A stretch of 23,848 nt of DNA from a virus: positions 1-23,848 of IMG/VR virus record IMGVR_UViG_3300008120_000608; one strand, written 5' to 3'. The notes beneath the pieces were generated by a model. It did no database searches, had not been told where the DNA came from, and saw only the letters and a list, made by a program, of their open reading frames with translations. Positions 1 to 7,379 of this stretch are shown in pieces. A program made the position numbers and the translations under genes. Position 1 is the stretch's first letter. Every line of letters begins with the position of its first letter.

Positions 1-721
1 TCCTTTCAGCGTGGTTGGAACGGGATTCGATCGGGGTGTGAAGTTCCCCAGACACGTCTGGGGCCCGATCTGCAAACGATGCGCCCTGCATGCCCTCCTG
101 CCGGCGCTCCTCGGCCTCTTCCTGGCTGGCCGCGGCAGCCGTGTCGCTCAGGCCGTCCAGTTCCCACTGGGGCAGCACGGCGTCGGCCTTCTCCAGGCCG
201 TCACGCTCCACCAGCCAATCGCGCAGGCGGCGCAGCAGCCGAGTGACCGAACTGCCGAAGTAGCCGGACAGTTCGCCAAAGCTCACCGCATCCAGCTCCA
301 CGGTGGCCAGCTCTTCGCCATCGGCAAAGCTCACGGCCGGCAGGCCCTTGATGGCGGGCGGGTTGGCGCCCAGGAAACCGATGTGGGCCAGATGCCACTT
401 GCCCGGCGTCGGGTTGTTGCGGCTGGCCGGCGGGTAGAACTGCGCGGAGACTTTGCTGAACAGGCGCTGCTTGACCCAGCCCACCAGCTCGGGCTGGGGG
501 TCCACGTCGGCCACCAGGTGGCCATCGGCGAACGACAGGCCGCGCACCCAGCCGTAGGCCGGCGCGGTCAGCTTGGGGTGGCCGATGACCAGCGGCGCCT
601 CATGCGTGCGCGGGCTGTAGGTCTGCGCCACCTCGGCCAGCAGGGCCGGGGTGAACTCCAGGTCGACGCCCTCAACGCTGACAGCGCGGGCTCCGGCCTT
701 GGCAATGTGGATGGATGGCAT
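1..721 (-). CDS. Mu gpI-like protease/scaffold, partial (C-terminus beyond window)
   Basis: Reading leftward from the ATG at 719-721, an open frame runs off the window edge after 240 codons, so the gene is partial. The N-terminus begins MPSIHIAKAGAR and continues with VIGHPKL, then AYGWV, LFSKVSAQFYPP, and HIGFLGANPPAIKGL. This is the pattern of the Mu-like prophage I family, the capsid maturation protease whose C-terminal part acts as scaffold during prohead assembly. The position directly after the MuG-like gene is the same as in Mu. A second in-frame ATG lies 9 bases upstream, at 728-730; neither has a good Shine-Dalgarno. After about residue 150 the protein becomes acidic and Gln/Glu-rich, as expected before the scaffold region. 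The intergenic region upstream carries the palindrome and tandem repeat described separately. The family assignment is by motif and order only. Confidence 0.85.
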   Translation of the reverse strand, partial: MPSIHIAKAGARAVSVEGVDLEFTPALLAEVAQTYSPRTHEAPLVIGHPKLTAPAYGWVRGLSFADGHLVADVDPQPELVGWVKQRLFSKVSAQFYPPASRNNPTPGKWHLAHIGFLGANPPAIKGLPAVSFADGEELATVELDAVSFGELSGYFGSSVTRLLRRLRDWLVERDGLEKADAVLPQWELDGLSDTAAAASQEEAEERRQEGMQGASFADRAPDVSGELHTPIESRSNHAER

Positions 722-759
722 GCCTCGCATCGTCGCGAGGCGGGGGTGCTCAAGGCATG

Positions 760-773
760 GTGACGTGCGTCAC
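760..773 (-). promoter_or_regulatory. Perfect 14-bp palindrome upstream of protease I, putative late-promoter activator site
   Basis: The site is GTGACGTGCGTCAC, a perfect dyad. Its centre is 45.5 bp upstream of the protease start codon at 721. A near-identical palindrome sits 44.5 bp upstream of the endolysin start at 8807. In phage Mu, a Mor/C-family activator drives separate late promoters before lys and before I. Use as an activator operator is therefore inference from position and sequence sharing. I see no convincing -10 hexamer. Confidence 0.5.
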
Positions 774-829
774 TGCCTGGGCGTCACTGCCTGGGCGTCA
801 CTGCCCGGGCGTCACTGCCCGGGCGTCAC
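767..829. repeat. 14-bp tandem repeat, 4.5 copies
   Basis: Units start at 767, 781, 795 and 809, with a 7-base partial at 823. The plus-strand unit is GCGTCACTGCCTGG; the two right-hand full units have C in place of T near the end. The first unit overlaps the right half of the 14-bp palindrome at 760-773, so each unit repeats the half-site CGTCAC. The last partial unit contains the stop codon of the MuG-like gene (826-828). Junctions between later units create the 8-bp palindrome GCCCGGGC. Confidence 0.9.
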
Positions 830-1395
830 GGGCCGCGGGCCTGGTTGCGCGCAATGGCGCGGGCGTGGAAGGCCTGGGCATCCTCGACGATGTCGCGCAG
901 ATCGCGCGGCGTCAGGCGCAGGAACGGCCGGGCCGGGATGTTACTGCCTGGGTGATTGACTTGCCGCACCACGATGCCGCCGAAGGACAAGGCGCGCTTG
1001 TTCCGGGCGCGGATGACGTGCGGCTTGGTGCGCCCGCCGAACTGGTGGATGGCGGCATACACCTTGTTGCTGCCCACCACGGCCTCAGAAGCCGACCAGC
1101 GCTGGCTGATGGAGCCGGCCAGGCCGCCGCTGCGCTGCAGGATCTTGCCCTGCAAGCCGCCCTTGCGCATGACAAGGCCCTGCTTTGTGTTCGTCGTGGC
1201 CAGGCCCAGCTTGGTGCCGGGGTGCAGGTCCACCCACTTCGGGCGGCCCTCCTGGGCGAAGTTCTCCTCCACCGAGTTCAGCATGGTGCCGGCCACTGAC
1301 TTCATCAGCGCCACCGTGTTGCGCATCTCGCCGGCAGCGCGGCGCAGGGCCTCGATCACGGGCCGGTACTCAATGCTGGTTTCGATGATGGGCAT
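826..1395 (-). CDS. MuG-like virion morphogenesis protein
   Basis: This 189-residue protein belongs to the phage virion morphogenesis (Mu gpG) family, which has roles in head-tail connection and tail assembly. Diagnostic stretches are the N-terminal MPIIETSIEYRPV, the central region with KILQRSGGLAGSISQRW, then VYAAIHQFGG, and the C-terminal IPARPFLRL followed by a short helix. Length and motif order are normal for the family. The start ATG at 1395 has no clear Shine-Dalgarno and lies 98 bases after the end of the MuF gene. The leader contains a small GC hairpin (CGGGG/CCCCG, roughly 1466-1483) that could attenuate or terminate the MuF transcript weakly. The stop codon lies inside the 14-bp tandem repeat, so changes in copy number there could alter the C-terminus or the spacing to protease I. 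Confidence 0.9.
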   Translation of the reverse strand: MPIIETSIEYRPVIEALRRAAGEMRNTVALMKSVAGTMLNSVEENFAQEGRPKWVDLHPGTKLGLATTNTKQGLVMRKGGLQGKILQRSGGLAGSISQRWSASEAVVGSNKVYAAIHQFGGRTKPHVIRARNKRALSFGGIVVRQVNHPGSNIPARPFLRLTPRDLRDIVEDAQAFHARAIARNQARGP

Positions 1396-1496
1396 GGTGC
1401 GGTAGTAGGATGCGGAAGCCGGCGTCGGAATCTGTCCGAGGCAGCGCTATCAGGCGCGCGCTCTAGCGGGGAGTAGATGCCCCGTGCCGGCACCCT

Positions 1497-2735
1497 TCAC
1501 CGAAGACGCTCCTGCTTGTTGGCAAGGTTGGCCCGGAAGCGGGTATCGTCCCCGGCCCCCGCGAGCGACTGGACGAAAAGCTGATCGCGTCCTTTGGTTG
1601 TCTTGAGCGCCAGGCGCCACCACCGTTGGGTCTGCGTTGCCAGGTACAGCAAGGTGTAGCCGTCTTTGTCTCGGTAGACCTCGCCCTCGTCCACGATCTG
1701 AGGGATGAGTTTCCAGTCATCCAGCGTCAGGTCAGGACGCTGGCTCTGCTTTTTGGCCAGGGTATCGCCGCTGAGGTAGGCGACGGATGCCTCAGCCTGC
1801 AGTGCTGCGCGGTCAGCCTCACGCAGCACGGCCACCGGAAACAGGGTGCCCGCCCCCGGCTGCTCCACAAAGCGCCGGAAGGCCGGGCCGGCCACGGCCG
1901 TCTCCACGTACTGCCGCGACAGCGCCACGTCCATGCCCTGCAGCCGGGGCTGCCAGGTGTCCCGCCCGGGGTTGCTGCTGAAGCCGGGGTCTGGCGTGAA
2001 GCCGCCACCGGGCAGGCTGGCGTCCACATACCGGGTGCCCGTGGCCTCGCCGCCGCCTTTGAGCGGCACGCGCACCTCGCGCAGCTTGCCCTGGCTGGAC
2101 TCCACCGACACCCCCGCGCGCCTGACATCGCGCTCGCTCAGGGCGCGCACACGGCAGCGGCAGTTGAAACCGTTCGGCGGGAACGCCGTGCCCCAGGCGG
2201 CGTCGTCATATCTGAACACCTTGCCGTTGAGCGCACGGTGGGCGGGGCGGGTGCGGCTGTCCAGCACCGCCACGTACTGCCAGAACGGCCGCTCGTCCAC
2301 CTGCTCGATCATCTGCTGGTAGCGCCCGGCCATGTAGGCGCTTTGCATGTTGGTGGCAAAGATGGTGCGCAGACGGTGCGGCGTCAGGCCCTTGCGGATC
2401 TCGCCGCTGGCCTCGTCCACGCGGCCGGCCTGGCGCAGCTCGGCCGTGGTGCCCTCTCGCTGCCACCAGCCTTTGCGCTGCAGGGTGGGAATCAGCCCGT
2501 CCCGCCACTGCTGCAGCGTCTGGCCCTTGGCCAGGGCGTCCTTCAGGCTGGCCTGGATGTCCTGCAGCACCTCCAGCTTGGCCACGTTGGCCACGGTGAA
2601 GGCCCGCGCGTGCTGGCCGTCCAGCCACTCACGCCAGGACCCCGTGACCTGCGCACCCTTGGCCTGCAGATGCGCAATGGCCTGTTCAGGCGGCAGCCCG
2701 ATGGCGGTGGTGACGGCGGGGGTGGGGATGCTCAC
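1497..2735 (-). CDS. MuF-like minor head protein with C-terminal PBECR2-type nuclease/toxin domain
   Basis: The protein has 412 residues in two parts. Residues about 60-210 are the Mu F/SPP1 gp7 head morphogenesis domain, with TIFATNMQSAYMAGRY, then DSRTRPAHRALNGKVFR and the characteristic FPPNGFNCRCRVRALSE ending. Residues about 290-410 look like the PBECR2 domain (phage-Barnase-EndoU-ColicinE5/RelE-like nuclease): an ETLAK-like segment, then IPQIVDEGEVY, YTLLYLATQTQRWWRLALKT and DQLFVQSLAG. In the MuF family, toxin or enzyme domains are known to be attached to this virion protein and may be injected with DNA. The start overlaps the stop of the upstream 74-residue gene by 4 bases. Nuclease activity is inferred; the catalytic residues cannot be assigned by eye. 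Confidence 0.85.
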   Translation of the reverse strand: MSIPTPAVTTAIGLPPEQAIAHLQAKGAQVTGSWREWLDGQHARAFTVANVAKLEVLQDIQASLKDALAKGQTLQQWRDGLIPTLQRKGWWQREGTTAELRQAGRVDEASGEIRKGLTPHRLRTIFATNMQSAYMAGRYQQMIEQVDERPFWQYVAVLDSRTRPAHRALNGKVFRYDDAAWGTAFPPNGFNCRCRVRALSERDVRRAGVSVESSQGKLREVRVPLKGGGEATGTRYVDASLPGGGFTPDPGFSSNPGRDTWQPRLQGMDVALSRQYVETAVAGPAFRRFVEQPGAGTLFPVAVLREADRAALQAEASVAYLSGDTLAKKQSQRPDLTLDDWKLIPQIVDEGEVYRDKDGYTLLYLATQTQRWWRLALKTTKGRDQLFVQSLAGAGDDTRFRANLANKQERLR

Positions 2736-2956
2736 GCTGCTTCCTTCTTGCCGTGCTCGCGTCCGATCTCGTACCAGAAGTGCGCGTGGCCGTCGACCTC
2801 ACCCTCACAGTTGGTGCAGCGGTAGCGGTGGCGCAGCGGCTGGCTGCCTGGCAGCCTCTCGAAGGTGTGTCGGGGGCAGTCGCGCAGGCGCGCTGCGTTG
2901 GCCTGGACCTGGGCCAGCAGTTCGCGGCCCGCTGCAAGGCGCGCGGGATCGGTCAC
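2732..2956 (-). CDS. Small zinc-ribbon-like protein between portal and MuF
   Basis: This 74-residue protein is charged and mostly helical at its N-terminus, followed by RYRCTNCEGEVDGHAHFWYEIG. It contains one CxxC with nearby His residues (HAH and, further upstream, HTF and HRY), which may form a single small metal site. It overlaps the portal gene stop by 4 bases and the MuF start by 4 bases, so it is part of the same translationally coupled operon. I do not recognise a named family. Tight coupling and sensible composition support a real gene; a structural or assembly role is only a guess from position. Confidence 0.75.
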   Translation of the reverse strand: MTDPARLAAGRELLAQVQANAARLRDCPRHTFERLPGSQPLRHRYRCTNCEGEVDGHAHFWYEIGREHGKKEAA

Positions 2957-4515
2957 TGCTCACTCCCCACCGCGCTGTCCCGCCCCACCACGTCGGCCAC
3001 GAAGTAAGCCTGTTCCATGAGCGTTTCAAGGGCGCTTGCATCCATGTCGGGCCAGGCCTCGGCCAGGGCCTGCTGCACCTGCTCTGGCGTGGCGGCGTCC
3101 TGGATGGCGGCCAGCGCGGGCGCCAGCAGCTTGGCCATCGCGGCCTGGATCTCGTCGGCCGGCAGCCGCGCAATGGCGGCGTCGATGGCGGCCTGGTCAG
3201 CCGGCACATCGGCTGCAGCGCCCTCGGCAAAGCTGGCCAGGGTGGCGTCAGCCCCGGCCGCCGCACCTGGTGCACCAGGTGCAGCACCAGGCGCACCCGG
3301 CACACCACCAGGCGGGGCGGCGTCGGCCAGGTCGCCGGGCTGCAGCTTATACGCGCGCAGGAAGTACTGCGTAGTGAAGGTGGCCCCGGCCTTGCGCAGC
3401 GTCTCGTCGCGCTTGGCCAGCGTCTCGTCAATCTCCTCCGTCTGCCAGAAGGCGAACACGGGCGGCGTGGCGCCTGGCCAGTTCACGGCCACAAAGTGGG
3501 CCAGCAGCTCGTTGATGCCGGCGGCCACCATTGCCGCATCGTCATCGCGCAGCGCCGCCTCTACGGACTGCGCGGCCGTGGCGCTGGCCCGGTTGCTGTT
3601 GGCCTCCACACTTTGGTTGTTGCCCAGCAGCGCCACCGAGATCTCGGCGTTGCACCAGTTCAGCATGCGCTCGTGCATGTCGCTGTTGGCGCTGCCGCTG
3701 ATGGACAGCAGCTCCACGCTGGCGTCATCGGGCACGGTGGCAATGGCGTCGCGCACCATTGCAGAGAGCTTGTCAGCCAGTGCGTCGTGCTCCTCCTGGG
3801 TAGAGGTGCGCGGCAGCTTGCCCACGGCCCAGGGCATGCCGTACTTCTCCACGAACTGCACCCAGAACTTCAGCCCGCCGCGCTTGAACGTCACCGGCCA
3901 GAACACGCTGGCCAGGTCAGGCTCGCCGTAGGGGTTCTCCCAGCTGCGCATGCTGCCCACCACGATGAACTTGCGCGCCGGCACCAGCTCACCCTGCAGG
4001 CTTCCGCGCGGGCGGAACTTCAGCGCGGCCGTCTCGGGATCGAAGCCGAACCACTCGCCGGGCTTGGCCACCAGGTCAGCCGGCTGGATCAGGCCGTCCA
4101 TCGGGGCCCACATGATCTCCGCCACGCGGAAGCCGTACATCGCGCCGTCGGTCAGTTGCCGCACGATGCGCTGCAGATCCAGGCGCGCCAGCAGCGCCTC
4201 ACAGGCCTTGCGCACACGGGCCGGGGTGGCGGTGGACGCCTCCCGGGCCAGGCCGTGCTCCATAGACAGCACTGCAGACCAGCGCCGCTTGCGCGCCGAC
4301 TTCACCCGCGGGTCCGCCAGCAGTGAGCGGTACACGCGCATGTCCGCCCCCATCGCCTTGAGCACCGGGTCAGGGTTGGGCAGCAGCCCGAAGATGCTTG
4401 TCAGGTCACCCGCGCGCAGGCGGCTGGCGATGGCCGGGCCGGTGAGGACGGCGGCATCCACCTGTTGCGCGGATGCAACGAACGTTTGGGCGTTGAGGGT
4501 CTGATCGGGGGTCAT
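2953..4515 (-). CDS. Mu gp29-like portal protein (DUF935)
   Basis: The 520-residue portal forms the dodecameric ring at the head vertex through which DNA is packaged. DUF935 signatures include the N-terminal ADMRVYRSLLADPRVKSARKRR, then GFRVAEIMW, KFIVVGSMRSWENPYGEPDLASVFWP, KFWVQFVEKYGMPWAVGKLPR, and LLGNNQSVEANS followed by an Asn/Arg/Ser-rich segment. Beyond about residue 405 comes a low-complexity Gly-Ala-Pro linker (repeating GAP units, coding DNA about 3240-3320), then a helical C-terminal domain of about 95 residues. The ATG at 4515 is preceded by GGAACGGCC, a moderate ribosome site. A 166-base non-coding gap separates it from the terminase gene upstream, unusual in an otherwise overlapping operon. 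Confidence 0.93.
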   Translation of the reverse strand: MTPDQTLNAQTFVASAQQVDAAVLTGPAIASRLRAGDLTSIFGLLPNPDPVLKAMGADMRVYRSLLADPRVKSARKRRWSAVLSMEHGLAREASTATPARVRKACEALLARLDLQRIVRQLTDGAMYGFRVAEIMWAPMDGLIQPADLVAKPGEWFGFDPETAALKFRPRGSLQGELVPARKFIVVGSMRSWENPYGEPDLASVFWPVTFKRGGLKFWVQFVEKYGMPWAVGKLPRTSTQEEHDALADKLSAMVRDAIATVPDDASVELLSISGSANSDMHERMLNWCNAEISVALLGNNQSVEANSNRASATAAQSVEAALRDDDAAMVAAGINELLAHFVAVNWPGATPPVFAFWQTEEIDETLAKRDETLRKAGATFTTQYFLRAYKLQPGDLADAAPPGGVPGAPGAAPGAPGAAAGADATLASFAEGAAADVPADQAAIDAAIARLPADEIQAAMAKLLAPALAAIQDAATPEQVQQALAEAWPDMDASALETLMEQAYFVADVVGRDSAVGSEQ

Positions 4516-4681
4516 GGCCGTTCCGGGGGGGGTTCTGACAGCCGGCAGCGGCCCGGCAAGCCGTTTAGACCCCGTTTAGCTTTTGCGATCGGGGCTTGGG
4601 CAATACCCAGGTAGCCGCAAAGACTTCCGGCGCCTCCTAGGCCCTGTTTTTGAAAAGTGCTCACTAACTTTTGAAGCGGGG
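4516..4681 (-). other. Non-coding gap between large terminase and portal
   Basis: This is the only gap of more than 100 bases between the endolysin gene and the MuF gene. On the coding strand it holds, in order, an AAAAGT/ACTTTT inverted repeat next to the terminase stop, an unused AGGAGG, an imperfect hairpin CCTGGG-TATTG-CCCAAG, and a doubled CTAAACGG element within CTAAACGGGGTCTAAACGG. I see no ORF with a plausible start. It could hold an internal promoter or processing site for the portal-head genes, but nothing in it resembles the palindromes seen before lys and I. Confidence 0.45.
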
Positions 4682-6013
4682 TCATCCGAGGTACCCCTGC
4701 AACTGGCTGACCACGGCCTCGCGGCCGGGCGACGGGCGGCTGGAAACGTGGACGGGGCCCTGGACGCCATGCGCTGCCAGGCAGGCCAGCGCCTTGGCCC
4801 AGAACCGGTCGGCGTGGCCGTTGGCGTCGGCGTCGGCATCGAACCGCGGCGCGCCGGTCGGGCTGGTGATCTTGCGCACCCGGTGCAGATCGCCGCGCAG
4901 CTTCTCGTCACCCATCGGGATCCGGCTCTTGCGGTCCTCGAAAGACTCTTTGATCAGCGTGGCCAGCGTCTGCTTGTTGGCAGCGGTGAACAGCACACCC
5001 TCCACGCGGGTGTGGCCGTAGCGGCGCTTGGCGTCTTCCACCGGCTTTTCGCCCATGCCGGTCTGGTCCATGCAGTAGCGCGCAACCTTGTAGCGCTGCT
5101 CCACGTCGTCCTGCAGGGCGTCCATCTCGGCAAACGAGATCCGCTTGCGCACGATCACCTCGCGCGTCCACAACACGTCGCCCACCAGCTCGTCCACCCA
5201 GATCACGAAGTTGTCGCTGCGGGTGGCGATGTCCACGCCCACGTAGCAGGGCCCGCCCATGTAGTGGTCGGCGATGCCGGCGTGATCGTGCTCGACACTG
5301 TTGATGAGGTCATAGCTCAGCCAGCTGGTGGCTTCGTCCAGCCACTGCAGCTCGAACTCCTGGGCCCAGGCGTCCTCGTCCATGAGTGCGGCGCGCAGTT
5401 GCTGCGGGTCGCGGGGCAGGCCTTCCTTGACGGCCTGGTAGATGTCCACCGTGTGCTGGCTCCAGCCGGCCTCGGGTCCGGCCGTGGCCAGGTCATAGAA
5501 CTTGTTGCCCTTGCCGTTCGGGGTGGAGGTCACCCGGATCCGCCAGCCGGCGCTGATCACCGGGAACAGCGCCGTCCAGATCTTGCGGCTGTCCTTGTGG
5601 AAGGCAAACTCGTCCAGAAACACATTGGCGCTGAAGCCGCGGGCGGTGTCCGGGTTGGCCGGCAGCGCGGTGATCTTGTTGCCGCTGGGGTAGATCAACT
5701 GCAGCGCGCGGCGGCGGATGCCAGACTCCTCGTCGTAGAAGTCCGCGTCTTCCCGCAGCACCTTCAGCGCGGCGCCATAGGCCGCGTTGTGGCGCATCAC
5801 GCCCTCTTCCATCGCCTCCTGCGCCTGGCGCTCGCCCCGGGAGAGGATCACCCACGGCGCCCGGGCCTTCTTGATCTCGGCCTCGTGGACGTCGTCCACG
5901 ATCTCAAGCGTGGTGGTGAAGGTCTTGCCGGTCTGGCGGGCAAAGCGGCCCAGTTTGAAGCGGCTTCGATCCTTGAACCAACGCTGCTGGTAGGGGTACA
6001 GAAGGCCGCTCAC
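4682..6013 (-). CDS. Large terminase subunit (Mu gp28-like TerL)
   Basis: This is the DNA packaging motor ATPase and headful nuclease. I chose the GTG at 6013, which gives 443 residues and an N-terminus VSGLLYPYQQRWFKDRSRFK, as expected for the family; the frame is open further upstream but there overlaps another gene. The Walker A-like motif FARQTGKT is at residues 24-31. The Walker B with catalytic acid, VFLDEF, is at 131-136 (D134, E135). A coupling motif STPNGKGNKFY follows. The C-terminal RNase H-like nuclease half shows YVGVDIATR, RYCMDQTGMGEKPVED and a late acidic DADADANGHADRFW. The GTG overlaps the stop of the 57-residue gene upstream (GTGA), so it is probably translated by coupling. 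Confidence 0.93.
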   Translation of the reverse strand: MSGLLYPYQQRWFKDRSRFKLGRFARQTGKTFTTTLEIVDDVHEAEIKKARAPWVILSRGERQAQEAMEEGVMRHNAAYGAALKVLREDADFYDEESGIRRRALQLIYPSGNKITALPANPDTARGFSANVFLDEFAFHKDSRKIWTALFPVISAGWRIRVTSTPNGKGNKFYDLATAGPEAGWSQHTVDIYQAVKEGLPRDPQQLRAALMDEDAWAQEFELQWLDEATSWLSYDLINSVEHDHAGIADHYMGGPCYVGVDIATRSDNFVIWVDELVGDVLWTREVIVRKRISFAEMDALQDDVEQRYKVARYCMDQTGMGEKPVEDAKRRYGHTRVEGVLFTAANKQTLATLIKESFEDRKSRIPMGDEKLRGDLHRVRKITSPTGAPRFDADADANGHADRFWAKALACLAAHGVQGPVHVSSRPSPGREAVVSQLQGYLG

Positions 6014-6183
6014 GCGTACCTCCACCACCGGAAGACGTGGACGAACCACCAGGTCACCGCCCAGCCCCCGCGCCAGCCATCCGGCGGCCGGCGGTCCACC
6101 TGCGGCAGCAGCACCCACCAGCGCGGATGCCACGCCAGCGCCACGCCAGACGTGATCTCCTGGTCAGGCCGGTGCAGCGCCAT
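6010..6183 (-). CDS. 57-residue tryptophan-rich small phage protein
   Basis: A short gene sits exactly between the small and large terminase genes. Its ATG (6183-6181) shares one base with the small terminase stop (TGATG), and its TGA (6012-6010) overlaps the GTG of the large terminase. The product starts MALHRPDQEITSGVALAWHP and contains nine Trp in 57 residues, in WW pairs, with Arg and Val between them. It could be a membrane-associated or packaging accessory peptide. The precise start/stop coupling on both sides is the main evidence that it is real. The codon phase also explains why the large terminase frame appears to extend upstream. No family is recognised. Confidence 0.7.
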   Translation of the reverse strand: MALHRPDQEITSGVALAWHPRWWVLLPQVDRRPPDGWRGGWAVTWWFVHVFRWWRYA

Positions 6184-6716
6184 CAGAGCGCGCCCTCGTA
6201 AACGGCCCGCACCTTGGCCAGCATCTCCAGGGCCACGTCGCGGGTTTCGCCCTTCATGGCCTTGGCCTGGGCCTCCACCTGGGCCAGCTGCGCGGCGACC
6301 TTGGCGCGCACGTCCATCTGCCAGCGCTTCTGCGTCACACTGGCCCGCGCCAGGTCGGCAATGCTTTTGGTCACCTTGGTGATGTTCACGGACTCCGGGT
6401 CCACGTCCAGCTCCACCAGCAGGCCGAACAGCTTGTCCTGCGTCAGCCGGATCAGCGCCTCGTTCATGGCGCCTTCGTCGTCCGGGCTGGCCTGCACCAC
6501 GGCGCGGGCCTGCTCGGTGCTGACTTTGAGTTGCGCCAGGCGCGCCTCGAACTGGGTGCCGTACCGGTGCACCGCGCTCTTGCTCACCTCGGCGCCCTGG
6601 GCCTTCAGGTCTTCGGCCAACTGCACATAGTCAGCAAAGCCGCGGCGCACCAGCTCGGCGTCCAGCCACTCTTTCAGCTCGGGCGGCAGCCCGGCAATCT
6701 TGCTGCGGCGGGGCAT
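6183..6716 (-). CDS. Small terminase subunit (Mu gp27-like, DUF3486)
   Basis: The 177-residue protein begins MPRRSKIAGLPPELKEWLD, the hallmark of DUF3486. This is followed by a helix-turn-helix region with AEDLKAQGAEVSKSAVHRYG (residues about 34-55), then a long helical region and a C-terminal alanine/lysine-rich helix. In Mu this protein recognises the packaging site and partners with the large subunit. The length is usual for the family. It starts 4 bases after the gp26-like stop and its stop overlaps the next start by one base. Confidence 0.9.
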   Translation of the reverse strand: MPRRSKIAGLPPELKEWLDAELVRRGFADYVQLAEDLKAQGAEVSKSAVHRYGTQFEARLAQLKVSTEQARAVVQASPDDEGAMNEALIRLTQDKLFGLLVELDVDPESVNITKVTKSIADLARASVTQKRWQMDVRAKVAAQLAQVEAQAKAMKGETRDVALEMLAKVRAVYEGAL

Positions 6717-6720
6717 GCGC

Positions 6721-7032
6721 TCACCCCACCTGCGGCCGCAGGATGCCCGGCTCCACCGGCACGGTGTATTCCGCCACGTCCACCCCGGCGCGCGTCAGCT
6801 CGGCGTGCCAGGCGCCCAGTGGGTCTCGCTGGATGGTGACCAGATCCCGGTCGGCCAGGTAGTCCAGCTCGCGCTTGAGTTCGAGGTCCGTCGCGTCCGC
6901 GTAGGTGGCCGACACCACCGAGCGGATGGCCGCCAGGCTCATGCCCACCGGGCGGGCCACGTTCAGGGCCACCAGCAGCAGCCAGCGGATGGTCTCGCGC
7001 CGGGCCTTGGCCATCTGCAAGTTGATGTCCAT
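6721..7032 (-). CDS. Mu/BcepMu gp26-like small helical (winged-helix-like) protein
   Basis: This protein has 103 residues from the ATG at 7032; a GTG lies directly upstream at 7035. The upstream gene's TGA overlaps the ATG (TGATG). The sequence has MDINLQMAKARRETIRWLLLVALN, then SLAAIRSVVSATYADATDLELKRELDYLADRDLVTI, which reads like a winged-helix fold with a recognition helix and a final wing strand. It occupies the slot before the small terminase where Mu carries gp26. The function of this family is unknown; a role in packaging or DNA binding is inferred from position. Confidence 0.8.
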   Translation of the reverse strand: MDINLQMAKARRETIRWLLLVALNVARPVGMSLAAIRSVVSATYADATDLELKRELDYLADRDLVTIQRDPLGAWHAELTRAGVDVAEYTVPVEPGILRPQVG

Positions 7033-7373
7033 CACGTATCCCCACGGGTGTTGTTGTTCTGGCTGGCGCGCAGCACCACGTTTTCAAACCGGATGGCCAT
7101 CGCGTCCAGCTTGGTCATGATGGTGGCGATGGCCTGCGTGTAGTCCTCACGCCGCACATAGTCACGCGGCAGCTCGGCCTTCAGGTCCATCAGCTCGCGC
7201 TCCAGGCGGCGGCTGGTTTCGTCCTGCCGGCCCAGGTGGGCCTTCACCTCGGTGAACTGCTCGCGGATGGAGTTGACGGCGCCGGCCAGCAGCACCTTGG
7301 CCAAGGCCCAGAACGCGGCTACCAGCGTGAACGCCACCGTGAGCACATGGAAAAGAGACAGTTCAAAGGTCAC
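7032..7373 (-). CDS. Membrane-anchored coiled-coil protein (DUF2730-like, Mu gp25 slot)
   Basis: The protein has 113 residues from a GTG at 7373. One N-terminal membrane span (about residues 8-30, VLTVAFTLVAAFWALAKVLL) is followed by a charged coiled coil (REQFTEVKAHLGRQDETSRRLERELMDLKAEL) and a conserved-looking PRDYVRREDY. Membrane anchor plus periplasmic or cytoplasmic coiled coil fits the DUF2730/Mu gp25-like family placed after the lysis genes. A spanin-like function is an alternative. It follows the holin-like gene by 6 bases, and its stop overlaps the next start. Confidence 0.75.
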   Translation of the reverse strand: MTFELSLFHVLTVAFTLVAAFWALAKVLLAGAVNSIREQFTEVKAHLGRQDETSRRLERELMDLKAELPRDYVRREDYTQAIATIMTKLDAMAIRFENVVLRASQNNNTRGDT

Positions 7374-7379
7374 GGGCGC

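Noticed and set aside
11-763. Plus-strand open frame of 250 codons at the left edge
   Set aside because: Antisense of the protease I reading frame, which has recognisable motifs.
767-829. Short tandem repeats considered as a CRISPR array
   Set aside because: Units are contiguous 14-mers without spacers and no cas genes are present.
1626-2825. Plus-strand open frame of 399 codons
   Set aside because: Shadow of the MuF gene; biased composition and no start signal.
3240-3320. GC-rich triplet-like repeats (Gly-Ala-Pro codons) considered as a regulatory repeat
   Set aside because: Explained as a low-complexity linker inside the portal reading frame.
2347-4326. Long plus-strand open frame of 659 codons opposite the MuF and portal genes
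   Set aside because: Composition (His/Gly/Arg-rich, no motifs) is that of an antisense shadow in high-GC DNA; the minus strand has clear DUF935 and MuF genes.
4583-6382. Plus-strand open frame of 599 codons opposite the large terminase
   Set aside because: Shadow of a gene with intact Walker A/B and nuclease motifs on the other strand.
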